A DNA stretch of 53,176 nt from an uncultured Granulosicoccaceae bacterium (GTDB lineage Bacteria > Pseudomonadota > Gammaproteobacteria > Granulosicoccales > Granulosicoccaceae): contig CALLOA010000171.1 in the NCBI GenBank assembly GCA_938005265.1, positions 1-53,176 on the forward strand, given 5' to 3'. Under the pieces are notes generated by a model. The model worked only from the letters and a program-made list of their open reading frames with translations, ran no database searches and had not been told where the DNA came from. Position 1 is the first letter of the stretch. Every line of letters starts with the position of its first letter. Positions 43,301-50,199 of the stretch are shown here, one piece after another. A program made the position numbers and the translations under genes.

Positions 43301-45745
43301 GGCAACGATGTTCAGCTGGCAGGACAGACCTCAGCCACGATTGTTGTAACGGACAATGATACTGCTATCGTGGAGAATCCGGTTGAAGAACCTGCTGCCG
43401 AAGAACCTGCTGCCGAAGAACCTGTTGCCGAAGAACCTGTTGCCGAGGAACCTGTTGCTACAGAGCCTGAAGCAGAGGAGACTCCAACAGAGCCAACAGC
43501 TGTAATACCACCGCTAGCAGATGCACAAACCAATCCGTTTATACTGATCCCCCTCGAGACCGAGCAGCAGGCCGGGGGCATAGGTCAAGAGTTTACAGAG
43601 CTGGGGTTTCTTGTTGAAGATACCCGCAACAATAATGCCCCTGCCCCGGGTGTCACCATTCGTTGGTCAGTCGAACCCGCAGACGCTGCTGTTTTTCCAG
43701 ACGGCACGGTAACAACCTCAGATGAAAACGGCATTGCGACCAATCGGATCGTAGTCACTACCAGTGGCACGATACGCATCGTCGCTGAAGCCGAGTTTGG
43801 ACAGAGCGAAGTGATGGTTATCACGATGGACGGCGATTCAACCACAGTAGGTCCAGTGGGCGAACCTGTTGACGAAGAACCTGTTGACGAAGAACCTGTT
43901 GTTGAAGGGCCGCCAATTGAAGAGCCTCAAACAGAGGAACCACAAAACGACGAGCAAGGTGTAACTACACCGCTTGCAGATTCGCAAACAAATCCGTTTA
44001 TTCTTACACCGCTCGCCTCTCAACAACAGACAGGGGATTTGGGTGAAGAGTTTACTCAGTTGGGTTTTCTCGTTGAAGATACCCGCAACGATAATGCGCC
44101 GGCTCCGGGTGTAACTATTCGTTGGTCAGTCGAACCCGCAGGTGCAGCTGTTTTCCCAGACGGCACGGTTACGACCTCTGATGAAAATGGCATTGCAACC
44201 AACCGTATCATTGTGACCATGCAAGGCACGATACGCATTGTCGCTGAAGCCGAATTTGATCTGAATCCGTTCGTTGCTTCCGGCAACGTGTTAAGCAAGG
44301 CTTTCAAACCAATTCCCTGGTCTGAACAGCTAGTGACAAGAATGCTGGAACCATTTGACGGACCTCCAAATACCAACTTTTTTCTCATCATGGTAGGTAT
44401 TGCGAACGCTGCAAATCTGACACCCAATGAATTGGCAGCTGCCACAGCTCTGGACAATGCCTGCGCTGCCCTGAATCTGGAGGATGGCAATCTGGTACCC
44501 ATCGGTGATGATACTAGTGGCACAGTCTCCGTTGAGCAGCAACAGAGCCTTATTCAAATTTGTAACAACCTGCTTGAAGCAACTGATCCCGCATCGGCAC
44601 TGGATATAATCACCGCGGAAGAGTACTTCCAGATAGCTGATTCACTGGTTGAACTCTCAGACCTGCAATTAACAAATGTTTATGCGCGTATCAACTCCAT
44701 TCGATCGGGTAATCAGGATACGCTTGACCTTAGTGGTCTTAACCTGAATATCTATGATCAAAGAATACCGGGGAGTGTCGTGAACGCTGCTCAAAATGCA
44801 TTGTATGAAAATTATGTTAGTGGAGGAGCAGCTGCTGCAGGTGATGAAGCTGGAATATTTAACACTTCAAAGCGCGGCTTTTTCATAAGTGGTTCGGCAG
44901 GTTTCGGGTCGGTCAACGGTGGAATAGATGATCGCACGGGCGTTCAGCAGGATGCTGATTTCCAGATATCTCAGCTCACCGCTGGTTTCGATTACAAGCT
45001 GGGTAGCAATATGGTCATCGGTGCCGGTGTTGGTTATGCCAACAGCGATACCGATTTTAGTTTTGAAGATGGCGGCGTTAACAATATTTCAACCAGCCTG
45101 ACACTGTTCGGCACCTGGTGGAAACCCGATACCGGCTACCTTGATCTGGTAGTCGATCTTGGCGTAAACGAATTTGATATGGAACGGCCTCTCAATCTCG
45201 ATCCTGATAGGCCGTCAGTACTGGCATTGGGCAAAACGGACGCCACCGTGACTTCATTCACCTTCGGTTTTGGCAGAAATTTTACAGTGGCCGGCTGGGA
45301 AACGGGCCCCTATGGCAGGCTATCCGCTACCTCGGCTCAAGTGGACGGCTTCTCGGAGCGTACTACCAGTAGTGATGCTGAGGCAGGTTCGCTTCTGGAT
45401 ATCTCATCTCATGAGATCAGATCGGCGACTTTCTCGATAGGTGGCCAAGTATCGAAATCAATTAACACAAGCAAAGCTGTTGTCGTTCCACAATTCCGTT
45501 TTGAGTATGAGCTCGAGCGTGAAGAAAATAAAAAGGGCATCACCAGTATTTTTCAGGCTGACCCTAATCGTACCCCCTTCACAATCGATGGGAACGATCG
45601 GGACACGGGTTACCTCAATATCGGCTTAGGTGCAAGTGCGGTTTTCCCGCGCGGGCATAGCGGGTTTTTGTTTTACGAATCCCGTCAGCAACAGGACAAC
45701 GTGGAAATTAATTACATCAAGGCGGGTTATCGCTACGATTTTTGA
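37352..45745 (+). CDS. Giant Calx-beta repeat autotransporter (2797 residues)
   Basis: Putative surface-exposed or secreted adhesin. Order: signal peptide ending SPTLHA-Q (about residue 25), then 16 Calx-beta-type modules to about residue 2000. An acidic Pro/Glu spacer (about 2007-2050) follows. Next come two invasin/Big-1-like Ig modules (about 2080-2158 and 2233-2303) joined by a second acidic spacer, then a helical linker. A C-terminal autotransporter beta-barrel (about 2505-2797) ends in the BamA-type signature GYRYDF. Each Calx-beta module has the xVxEGG start, a DxxPADF or DYxxxxG middle and a late NEDFTVxL segment. The first eight carry a conserved Cys pair (as in CLIDVAT and VCDVGAN) and the last eight do not. 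Calx-beta modules bind calcium. Modules 5-7 are nearly identical at DNA level. The start is ATG 37352 with a weak ribosome site. Confidence 0.87.
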   Translation: MDFCQSRLVPVLFLILSSLSPTLHAQVVTDPPRVEFTVTSVRVLEGATVDLTLTEVNGTGSCDVDVFTFSPEFDPAIPGVDFSRLREFGVSVPSGGSVSLPSITIFTDMVTPEAIESFAVAISPTTGEGANPCDITNNDFVEIEIVDVPAATPPLVAEFTLDTTEITVDEGGMALVDVFLSSFANSNSVCAVDIATEPGSASEAPPADFSPLSRTIMVSASSPTSLEIPIDADSLIEGNEDFTVILSVADPAGGSVEICDLGPDSVAEITIVDTTPPPAPPLVAEITSQTTEIDVDEGDNAIINVELTGLVSDNSSCEVNIATFPDTATSADFTPQVTTLTVNPGSTTSLTVPTATDSINENEEIFTVVLSETDPDEATIQICDVGLNNTATVTILDIPPPATLVDFAPPTAINVAEGGTATVEVIFSPFSSNSNTCDVDIRTSPGTASNVTPADFTPQSTTLTVSSQGTTLDIPIATDSIIEGNEFFFVVLSETDSTSSAKSSKTGPLNTSRESSNPACVVGLSSTVRVTITDTTVPPVPPPVAEFTPATTNITINEGGTAMVDVFVSSFSGNDNVCLIDVATVPGSASDVIPADFTPQFTTLTVSDSPATTLPITIANDALIEGSEDFTVILSVASPGNDSIPVCDVGANNTATITIEDTTVPPAPPPVAEFTAATTNVTVTEGGTATVDVFVSSFSGNDNVCLIDVATVPGSASDVIPADFTPQFTTLTISDSPATALPIQIANDALIEGSEDFTVVLSVASPGNDSIPVCDVGANNTATITIEDTTVPPAPPPVAEFTAATTNVTVTEGGTATVDVFVSSFSGNDSMCLIDVATVPGSASAETPADFTPQFETLTLSPSPATPLTIPVATDALIEGNEDFTVVLGVASSDGSSIPICDIGANDTAMVTIVDIPPPPPVAEITAATTAITVIEGGTATVDVFVSSFSGNNSTCDIDVATVAASASDVTPADFTPQFTTLTVSPSPATSLLIPVATDMLNEDDEEFTVILSQTSNSANGNLLCEVGSNAISTVTITDLAPLAPPIVQFTTSSVLQTFNEGSGSAEVRLVLSGGTGPGSVDVSTSTGSASNGDFTSLSSETISVPSGVQLPVTIDLTDDDIIESNEQFTVTITATPGSNTIIGPLDEAMVEIVDNDEPVIPGTIQFANSAVTVDEDENVVTLIVTRTNGDDGDISVIVDTDAGSATLGADYANTTIPLDWEDGDSSDRTVTVPIVFDQIAESDEVFTVNLMDASPDDSVIGSPATATITINDVFNGTPGTLQFSQDSYSVNEDAGFVTIEVTRTGGSDGTVSIAYDTDQGSATLDTDYTNTSGTLTWTDGDTAPQTFTVAITDDGIDEETEQFTVTLQNAEPVGVAQIGSPSLATVSILNINPPAPEPEAEPEPQNPGIVQFELSEITVAEDIGSVLVNVTRTGGSDGELTIPFTTNDGSAIAGEDYNAITDTVFWADGEVEPQQITLTLLANNDTTEANEQFSVTLSDPVGSPGIVGSPSVINITIVDVTPEQPGLLQFVSDSVTVNETDGSITVFVERVGGSDGVVAVNYSTSTTAEENGAIDGEDFTGSSGELVWDDGEITPQPVTVTILNDSIAEQAEIFFLSLSGATPFGDEIQLGTNNQVTVTINPDQINVGTIRFVARETVNVDERNNTVAVNVERVNGSEGPASVTFATRDGSAIAGLDYTAQSDELNWENGESGIRTITLSILDDFEIENESEFFIDLIEAFPVGNDLQLEEGRSQHSVQFSDDTNQSGQFRFAQSALTAEEGNDLTIEVQRIGGTEGNVSLAYAVREGSATNDDYNTPASNELNWNPGDSTSRTILLEINADSIAEEEEQLAIDLVTAFPIGNDTQFADPRRLTVTIPAQQVNAGILRFAAASLTSQIEETEGATVSLVVERVGGTDGNVSVEYEISSTEANFQDDYSPDQGTLTWNSGDNSQRTIDIQITDDDIPENPETLSVNLVRAFPIGNDVQLAGQTSATIVVTDNDTAIVENPVEEPAAEEPAAEEPVAEEPVAEEPVATEPEAEETPTEPTAVIPPLADAQTNPFILIPLETEQQAGGIGQEFTELGFLVEDTRNNNAPAPGVTIRWSVEPADAAVFPDGTVTTSDENGIATNRIVVTTSGTIRIVAEAEFGQSEVMVITMDGDSTTVGPVGEPVDEEPVDEEPVVEGPPIEEPQTEEPQNDEQGVTTPLADSQTNPFILTPLASQQQTGDLGEEFTQLGFLVEDTRNDNAPAPGVTIRWSVEPAGAAVFPDGTVTTSDENGIATNRIIVTMQGTIRIVAEAEFDLNPFVASGNVLSKAFKPIPWSEQLVTRMLEPFDGPPNTNFFLIMVGIANAANLTPNELAAATALDNACAALNLEDGNLVPIGDDTSGTVSVEQQQSLIQICNNLLEATDPASALDIITAEEYFQIADSLVELSDLQLTNVYARINSIRSGNQDTLDLSGLNLNIYDQRIPGSVVNAAQNALYENYVSGGAAAAGDEAGIFNTSKRGFFISGSAGFGSVNGGIDDRTGVQQDADFQISQLTAGFDYKLGSNMVIGAGVGYANSDTDFSFEDGGVNNISTSLTLFGTWWKPDTGYLDLVVDLGVNEFDMERPLNLDPDRPSVLALGKTDATVTSFTFGFGRNFTVAGWETGPYGRLSATSAQVDGFSERTTSSDAEAGSLLDISSHEIRSATFSIGGQVSKSINTSKAVVVPQFRFEYELEREENKKGITSIFQADPNRTPFTIDGNDRDTGYLNIGLGASAVFPRGHSGFLFYESRQQQDNVEINYIKAGYRYDF
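38960..40102 (+). repeat. Three near-identical 381-bp coding repeats
   Basis: Calx-beta modules 5, 6 and 7 of the giant autotransporter repeat with an exact 381-bp (127-residue) period. Landmarks such as GTACCTCCTG recur at 38960, 39341 and 39722, and AACCGTG at 39100, 39481 and 39862. Differences are few and mostly silent, so the copies are recently duplicated or kept alike by gene conversion. Each unit is in frame, so loss or gain keeps the protein open. Confidence 0.9.
43385..43459 (+). repeat. 15-bp repeat encoding an EEPxA spacer, five copies
   Basis: Five tandem copies of a GAAGAACCTGCTGCC-type unit encode the acidic Pro/Glu/Ala spacer between the Calx-beta array and the first Ig-like module. 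A shorter array of the related CCTGTTGACGAAGAA unit (two copies plus a variant) at 43865-43909 encodes the second spacer. Slippage here would alter linker length in steps of five residues. Confidence 0.8.
43511..44264 (+). repeat. Duplicated Ig-like (Big-1-type) module, 459-bp offset
   Basis: Two copies of a segment of about 295 bp (43511-43805 and 43970-44264) encode nearly the same module, beginning at a PLAD-x-QTNPFI segment and ending IRIVAEAEF. The module contains LGFLVEDTRNxNAPAPGVTI and DGTVTTSDENGIATNRI. The second copy lacks the VMVIT strand and passes directly into the helical linker. Confidence 0.8.
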
Positions 45746-45812
45746 ATAATTCAATCGATATTGGTTTAATATTTCACTGTTATCATTCTCTATCGAAGAT
45801 AAGGAGTACCCA

Positions 45813-46685
45813 TTGATTGCATGGATTCTTATATTGGCGTTGCTCTGGACAACAGCGGGGTTTGCGATTCTATGGCTTGTAACACGCAAGAAGTTACGAA
45901 GACTGGAGGCGGAAAACGCCCTGCTCTCTTCAAGCGCACAAACGGCCAGCGCTAATCAGCCGAGTATTCAACAGTCCAGTGGGCTAGCTCATCAGGGAGC
46001 AGCTCTGTCAGGAACATCTGTTGAAAAAGCAGAGCAAAATTCCAACGAAGCAGCCACTGTAAGTGAAGCATCTACCGGCGAACCCGCTCCCAAAGCAGAG
46101 CCTACGGCGGATCTGGGTAAAACAGTATTTAGCCAGGTCGCAGCAGTCAAACCGCTGGACACTACAGATACCCTGACTTATCTTGAAGTTCTAGAAGGCC
46201 CTGATTCCGGAAATAAATTCCACTTACCCTTCACCAAATCAGTAATTGGGCGTGATCCTGTCAATGAAATCACGCTATCCGATGACGGGCTTTCACGAAA
46301 GCACTGCTACATTGAATGGACCGGCAACGATTTTCTGATTTGCGACAATGAAAGCACTAATGGAACTCTCTGTAATGACAAACCGGTCGATGCGCAAGTT
46401 CTCGAATTTGGCGATGTAGTTACCATTTCGGATACTCGATTACGCTACACATGCAAAGCGATTCAGATAAAAGATGAGAATCCCGCAAAGGCAATAGAAC
46501 TGCTAGAAGGTTGCGTCGATCTGCAACCAGATTTCCTCACAGCTTTGAAACATCTCGCCTTCCTGATGGAAAGAGACCTTCGCCTGGAAAAGAAAACTGC
46601 CCCGCTTTGGAAAAAAATATCAAAGCTTGAAAAAAGCCTGGAAAAACGTAAGGGTAAACTTAAAGATTATCATGTCAGCAGTTAG
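45813..46685 (+). CDS. Membrane-anchored FHA domain protein
   Basis: A 290-residue protein: N-terminal membrane helix (about 3-23), a Ser/Ala/Glu-rich cytoplasmic linker to about residue 120, then a forkhead-associated domain (about 122-215). The FHA core is intact: VIGRDPVNEITLSDDGLSRK at 144-163 followed by HCYIEW and ESTNGTLC at 180-187. The Arg, Ser-Arg-x-His and Thr-Asn-Gly residues that hold phosphothreonine are all present. The C-terminal part has a helical LEGCVDLQPDFLTALKHLA stretch. The start is TTG 45813, supported by AAGGAG 6 bases upstream. It follows the giant autotransporter by 67 bases with no terminator seen. It likely reads phosphorylation by the kinase at 48955. Confidence 0.88.
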   Translation: MIAWILILALLWTTAGFAILWLVTRKKLRRLEAENALLSSSAQTASANQPSIQQSSGLAHQGAALSGTSVEKAEQNSNEAATVSEASTGEPAPKAEPTADLGKTVFSQVAAVKPLDTTDTLTYLEVLEGPDSGNKFHLPFTKSVIGRDPVNEITLSDDGLSRKHCYIEWTGNDFLICDNESTNGTLCNDKPVDAQVLEFGDVVTISDTRLRYTCKAIQIKDENPAKAIELLEGCVDLQPDFLTALKHLAFLMERDLRLEKKTAPLWKKISKLEKSLEKRKGKLKDYHVSS

Positions 46686-46712
46686 TCTGAAACTCGGCGG
46701 AGCAATCAGACA

Positions 46713-48017
46713 ATGAAGCTCGACGATGGCCTGGATCTCGAAAAACAGTCATTGGACATGACTCCGTTGATCGATATTATTTTTTTGTTGGTACTCTTTT
46801 TTGCCGTTTCAACCTCGTTCATTAGTGGAGAAGACCTCGAGAAGTTAAAACGTAACCTTGTTGATTCCACCAGCGATCGTGAAACACTGGACCTACAGCT
46901 CAACGCGGCTCAAACCGAAGCGTTGAAATCTTCCGAAGAAGCCGAGCTACTCAGACTATTACTGGAAAAAGAGCAGACAAAAACACAAACTCTTGAGCAA
47001 TCTGCTCAAGACTCTTCAATACAAAACGAACAACTAGCCGCAAATCTCGCGGTGTTGCAAGGTCTCCTGAATAATAAAACGGAAGAGTTTGAACTTGAGC
47101 AACAGGGTTTTGCTTCAAAGCTTGCCAATTCAAATGCGGATCTGGAATCTGCTTTGCAGTCAATCGATGCACTGAATCAGGAATTGGCAAGGCAGGAAAA
47201 AGAATTCCTGGATTCTAAATCCTCCATCGACGCCGAAGCGGTATTGCTACAGAAACTGGTAGCGGAAAGAGCGGCCGAAATCAGTAATCTTGAGATCAGG
47301 CTAACCCAGGCGGAAGAAGCCCGGGTCCTGCTTGATAGTGAACTCAAATCCGTTCAGTTGGCCAAAGAGGATGAAATCAAACAGCTGACAGAACAGCAGG
47401 ACTCTTTAAAGGCCGACAGCGCGTCGAATGAGGAAACTATAAAACGTTTACAGGCACAGCTTTCAGACTCCAGAGAAACCATCCAACTACTGGACACTGA
47501 ACTTGAAAAATTCCGAATCCTCTCCCAGGCAGATAGAGTGCAGCTGGAAAAAACGCTGGAGGCCCAGCAAAGCCTTAAATCAGGATTAAGTGACTATCTT
47601 GAATCAAATAGTCTGGGCATAGTCAGAGATGGTAATAATATAACCTTACAACTATCGAACAAGATCCTGTTCTCGTCCGGCAGTGCAGATCTCAAGCCTG
47701 AGGGTCTGGAAGTACTGGCAAACCTTGGGCGAGAATTGAGTGAGCAGCTAAAGGATCTTAATCTTGAAGTTGGTGGTCACACTGACAGCGTCCCGATTAA
47801 TACTGCCAGCACCTACACTGACAACTGGGGCCTTAGTGTCGCCAGAGCCGTGAATGTGGTGCGTTTTTTTGAATCGTCGGTAGGTCTCGACCCGGAAAAT
47901 ATGAGCGCTCTGGGCTTTGGCCAATACCGCCCGGTAGCGGACAATTCTTCAGCGGACGGCCGTGCGCTAAATCGCAGAATAGAAATAGTTCTCGTACCTC
48001 GCCCCGAACAAGAATAG
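46713..48017 (+). CDS. ExbD/TolR-type anchor fused to coiled coil and OmpA domain
   Basis: A 434-residue inner-membrane protein. The N-terminus is an ExbD/TolR-type segment, SLDMTPLIDIIFLLVLFFAV (residues 13-32), where Asp21 matches the proton-carrying aspartate of ExbD, TolR and MotB. Residues about 38-300 are periplasmic coiled coil rich in Glu, Leu, Gln and Ser. Residues about 305-434 are an OmpA-type peptidoglycan-binding domain with ILFSSGSADLKPEGLEVLA, VGGHTDSVPIN and LNRRIEIVLVP. The plan is MotB-like (channel helix plus wall anchor) with a far longer spacer. The ATG is preceded by CGGAG. The next gene encodes its expected ExbB/MotA-type partner. Confidence 0.88.
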   Translation: MKLDDGLDLEKQSLDMTPLIDIIFLLVLFFAVSTSFISGEDLEKLKRNLVDSTSDRETLDLQLNAAQTEALKSSEEAELLRLLLEKEQTKTQTLEQSAQDSSIQNEQLAANLAVLQGLLNNKTEEFELEQQGFASKLANSNADLESALQSIDALNQELARQEKEFLDSKSSIDAEAVLLQKLVAERAAEISNLEIRLTQAEEARVLLDSELKSVQLAKEDEIKQLTEQQDSLKADSASNEETIKRLQAQLSDSRETIQLLDTELEKFRILSQADRVQLEKTLEAQQSLKSGLSDYLESNSLGIVRDGNNITLQLSNKILFSSGSADLKPEGLEVLANLGRELSEQLKDLNLEVGGHTDSVPINTASTYTDNWGLSVARAVNVVRFFESSVGLDPENMSALGFGQYRPVADNSSADGRALNRRIEIVLVPRPEQE

Positions 48018-48041
48018 AGATCATTGCCAGGAAATCATGTC

Positions 48042-48653
48042 ATGTCATATATTGTTGGATTGATCGAAAAAGGCGGTATTCTGGTCTACCCACTGATCGT
48101 TCTTTTTGTCATCGGATTGCTGATAATTGCTTACAAATCAGTACAATTACGTAGATCGACGGTGATATCGCCCAAGGTGGTCGGGGAGATAGAAGAGCTG
48201 GTATTGAACCTCAAAATTGCTGAAGCATCTGCGTATTGCAAAAATCACTCAAGACCCATGACAAGAGTGCTGCTTGCAGGTATCCTTGAGCATGAGAAAT
48301 CAGAATCAGAGCTGAAAGAGACTCTGGAGGAAGCAGGCAGGCAGGAAATCCCCGGCATACGTTCGTGGTTACCTGCACTGGGTACTATCGCGAGTGTAGC
48401 ACCTCTACTGGGCCTGCTCGGCACAGTGGTCGGCATGATCGACGTTTTTGCGACACTCGCAACTGAAGAGACCGTTAATTCACGAATGCTGGCAGGTGGT
48501 ATATCGCAGGCTTTAGTGACCACTGCCTTCGGGATGGTTATAGCAATGCCCACGCTTGCAGCATATAACTATTTCGTATCCAAGGCCCAGGTCCTGACAA
48601 TCGAAATGGAAAAAATATCGCTGCGTATGGTGAATGTCCTGAAGCGTTCCTGA
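48042..48653 (+). CDS. MotA/TolQ/ExbB family proton channel protein
   Basis: A 203-residue inner-membrane protein with three hydrophobic segments in ExbB order. The first helix is near residues 13-30 (GILVYPLIVLFVIGLLII). The conserved block is LPALGTIASVAPLLGLLGTVVGMIDVF, followed by GGISQALVTTAFGMVIAMPTLAAYNYF. It forms the outer ring around ExbD-type subunits and passes protons. The start chosen is ATG 48042 (MSYIVG), with CAGGAA 8 bases upstream; TTG 48024 would add six residues. It lies 24 bases behind the ExbD-OmpA gene, which makes a co-translated stator pair. ExbB length (no long cytoplasmic tail) separates it from ZorA of the Zorya defence system. Confidence 0.92.
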   Translation: MSYIVGLIEKGGILVYPLIVLFVIGLLIIAYKSVQLRRSTVISPKVVGEIEELVLNLKIAEASAYCKNHSRPMTRVLLAGILEHEKSESELKETLEEAGRQEIPGIRSWLPALGTIASVAPLLGLLGTVVGMIDVFATLATEETVNSRMLAGGISQALVTTAFGMVIAMPTLAAYNYFVSKAQVLTIEMEKISLRMVNVLKRS

Positions 48654-48676
48654 ACTAGCCCGTTCCTGACTTAGCC
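48645..48676. repeat. 16-bp tandem duplication across the exbB-type stop codon
   Basis: CGTTCCTGAACTAGCC (containing the stop) is followed directly by CGTTCCTGACTTAGCC, 14 of 16 identical. A second near-duplication follows at 48685-48719 (GATTCGAGAAGAAACC and GATTCTAGAAGAAGCC, 19-base spacing). Confidence 0.75.
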
Positions 48677-48954
48677 ATAACAGAGATTCGAGAAGAAACC
48701 AGGGATTCTAGAAGAAGCCTAAAAACAGGAAGTTTCCAAAGCAAACCACGCAGCGAAATGTTTCCAGACGAGTTCTACTCGAAGGCAACTTGTAACAGGG
48801 AATAATTGGAATCACGGAGTGTTTGAAAAAGGGAAGTTTGAAATAGCGCAATTTTTGAAATAGAAATATTTGCAATTGTATTTGTTGATCAACCAATTGC
48901 TTCATTGCGGCTAGATCAAGCAAAAATAAATATCTTACGTACTGGCACAACAAC
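48654..48954. other. Gap between the channel gene and the kinase gene
   Basis: 301 bases without a supported gene. The left part holds the tandem duplications listed separately. The middle (48800-48880) is AT-rich with repeated TTTGAAA words, and no hairpin with T-run is seen. The kinase may thus have its own promoter here or be read through from upstream. Confidence 0.5.
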
Positions 48955-50199
48955 ATGGAAATTCCTGGATACGCAATAGAACCTGAAGAGCAAAGTCTCT
49001 TGGGTGAAGGCGGCTTCGCCAAGGTGTATCTTGCGCAGCATAAAGGGTTACAGATCAACGTGGCGCTGAAGGTCATGGACGCCAAGATGACGGACGACCC
49101 TGACTTTTCAAAACGCTTCCTGCGCGAAGGACGTTTTAATGCCGAGCTAGGCCATCACCCCAGTATTGTGACGATTCATGATATCGGCTGTGTTGATGAC
49201 AACTTCTACATAGCCATGCAATACCTGCCTGGCATGAATTTGCAGGAAATTCTTGGCTCCGGGCGCAAGCTTAATCACCCCTTGGTCATGCTTCGACCAA
49301 TAATTGAAGCGCTGGGGTTTGCACATACGAGCGGTTTCGTCCATAGAGACATCAAACCTGCCAACATTCTTTTTGATAATTTCGGTAAAGCGGTCCTGTC
49401 AGATTTTGGTATCGCAAAATCAATCAATCAAAATACTCAGCTTACAGCTGTTAATGTAGCGATCGGTACTCCACATTACATGAGTCCCGAGCAGGCTAAA
49501 GGCCATCCAACAATCGATGGCCGGTCGGATCTCTACAGCATTGGCGTAATCCTCTTTGAAATGTTCTCAGGGCAGAAGCCATTTGATGGGGCTGATAGCA
49601 TGGGGATCATGCTCCAGCATGTAAATGACGAACCACCAGAGTTACCCGAGAGTGAAGCAATATACCAACCATTGATACATAAATTAATGGAAAAATCTCC
49701 AGATCGCAGATACCAGACAGCAGATGAACTACTGGAAGACATAGACCGTCTACTTTCCGGGGGTAAACTTGCGAAAAATAAAAAACCCGCCAGCCTTCCC
49801 TTCAAATTCAACAAGGGAATAGCTGCAGCAATCGGTGGGATCACGCTGTTGAGTGTGGGAGGCATAGCAGCTATGGCCATGCTGAATGACTCAGGAAGCA
49901 ACAGCACTGGCATTGCAAACGGCGCGGGTGAGTCACCAGTAGCCGAAGTGCCCTCGAATCAAGGTTCTCCAACATCCCCGAGTGGCCCGGTAGGACTTGC
50001 GATTACCGTATCACCAGGCAACCCCAACGCTCAAAAAATAACTGAGTTACTCGATACCGCGCAGTTCTACGAAGAATTTGAGAATTTCGTAGCGCCTCCG
50101 GGCCTGAACGCTCTGGAAATTTACCAGGATATTCTGGAACTTGACCCTTCAAACGAGCAAGTCCGAACCAGAATCAGTGAACTCGAAACCTTGTTATAA
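48955..50199 (+). CDS. Hanks-type serine/threonine protein kinase with membrane helix
   Basis: A 414-residue kinase of the bacterial PknB/Stk type. The glycine loop LGEGGFAKVYLA is at 16-27, with Lys39 in VALKVMD and a helix-C Glu in FLREGRF. The catalytic loop HRDIKPANILF is at 130-140, DFGIAK at 150-155, GTPHYMSPEQAKG at 171-183 and SDLYSIGVILFEM later, so all catalytic residues are present. A membrane helix lies at about 285-310, followed by a Ser/Pro/Gly linker and an extracytoplasmic helical segment of about 70 residues with a tetratricopeptide-like look (LEIYQDILELDPSNEQVRTRI). There are no PASTA repeats. It probably phosphorylates proteins of the preceding channel/FHA genes. No ribosome site is obvious before ATG 48955. 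Confidence 0.93.
   Translation: MEIPGYAIEPEEQSLLGEGGFAKVYLAQHKGLQINVALKVMDAKMTDDPDFSKRFLREGRFNAELGHHPSIVTIHDIGCVDDNFYIAMQYLPGMNLQEILGSGRKLNHPLVMLRPIIEALGFAHTSGFVHRDIKPANILFDNFGKAVLSDFGIAKSINQNTQLTAVNVAIGTPHYMSPEQAKGHPTIDGRSDLYSIGVILFEMFSGQKPFDGADSMGIMLQHVNDEPPELPESEAIYQPLIHKLMEKSPDRRYQTADELLEDIDRLLSGGKLAKNKKPASLPFKFNKGIAAAIGGITLLSVGGIAAMAMLNDSGSNSTGIANGAGESPVAEVPSNQGSPTSPSGPVGLAITVSPGNPNAQKITELLDTAQFYEEFENFVAPPGLNALEIYQDILELDPSNEQVRTRISELETLL

Noticed and set aside
46713..48653. Zorya-type anti-phage system (ZorA/ZorB-like pair)
   Set aside because: The channel and OmpA parts fit in outline, but the ExbB-type protein lacks ZorA's long cytoplasmic tail, the order is reversed, and no ZorC, ZorD or ZorE helicase/nuclease gene is present.
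45813..50199. Type VI secretion regulatory cluster (FHA, kinase, OmpA)
   Set aside because: T6SS loci do contain FHA proteins, kinases and OmpA domains, but no sheath, baseplate, TssJKLM, Hcp or VgrG gene lies within 15 kb on either side.
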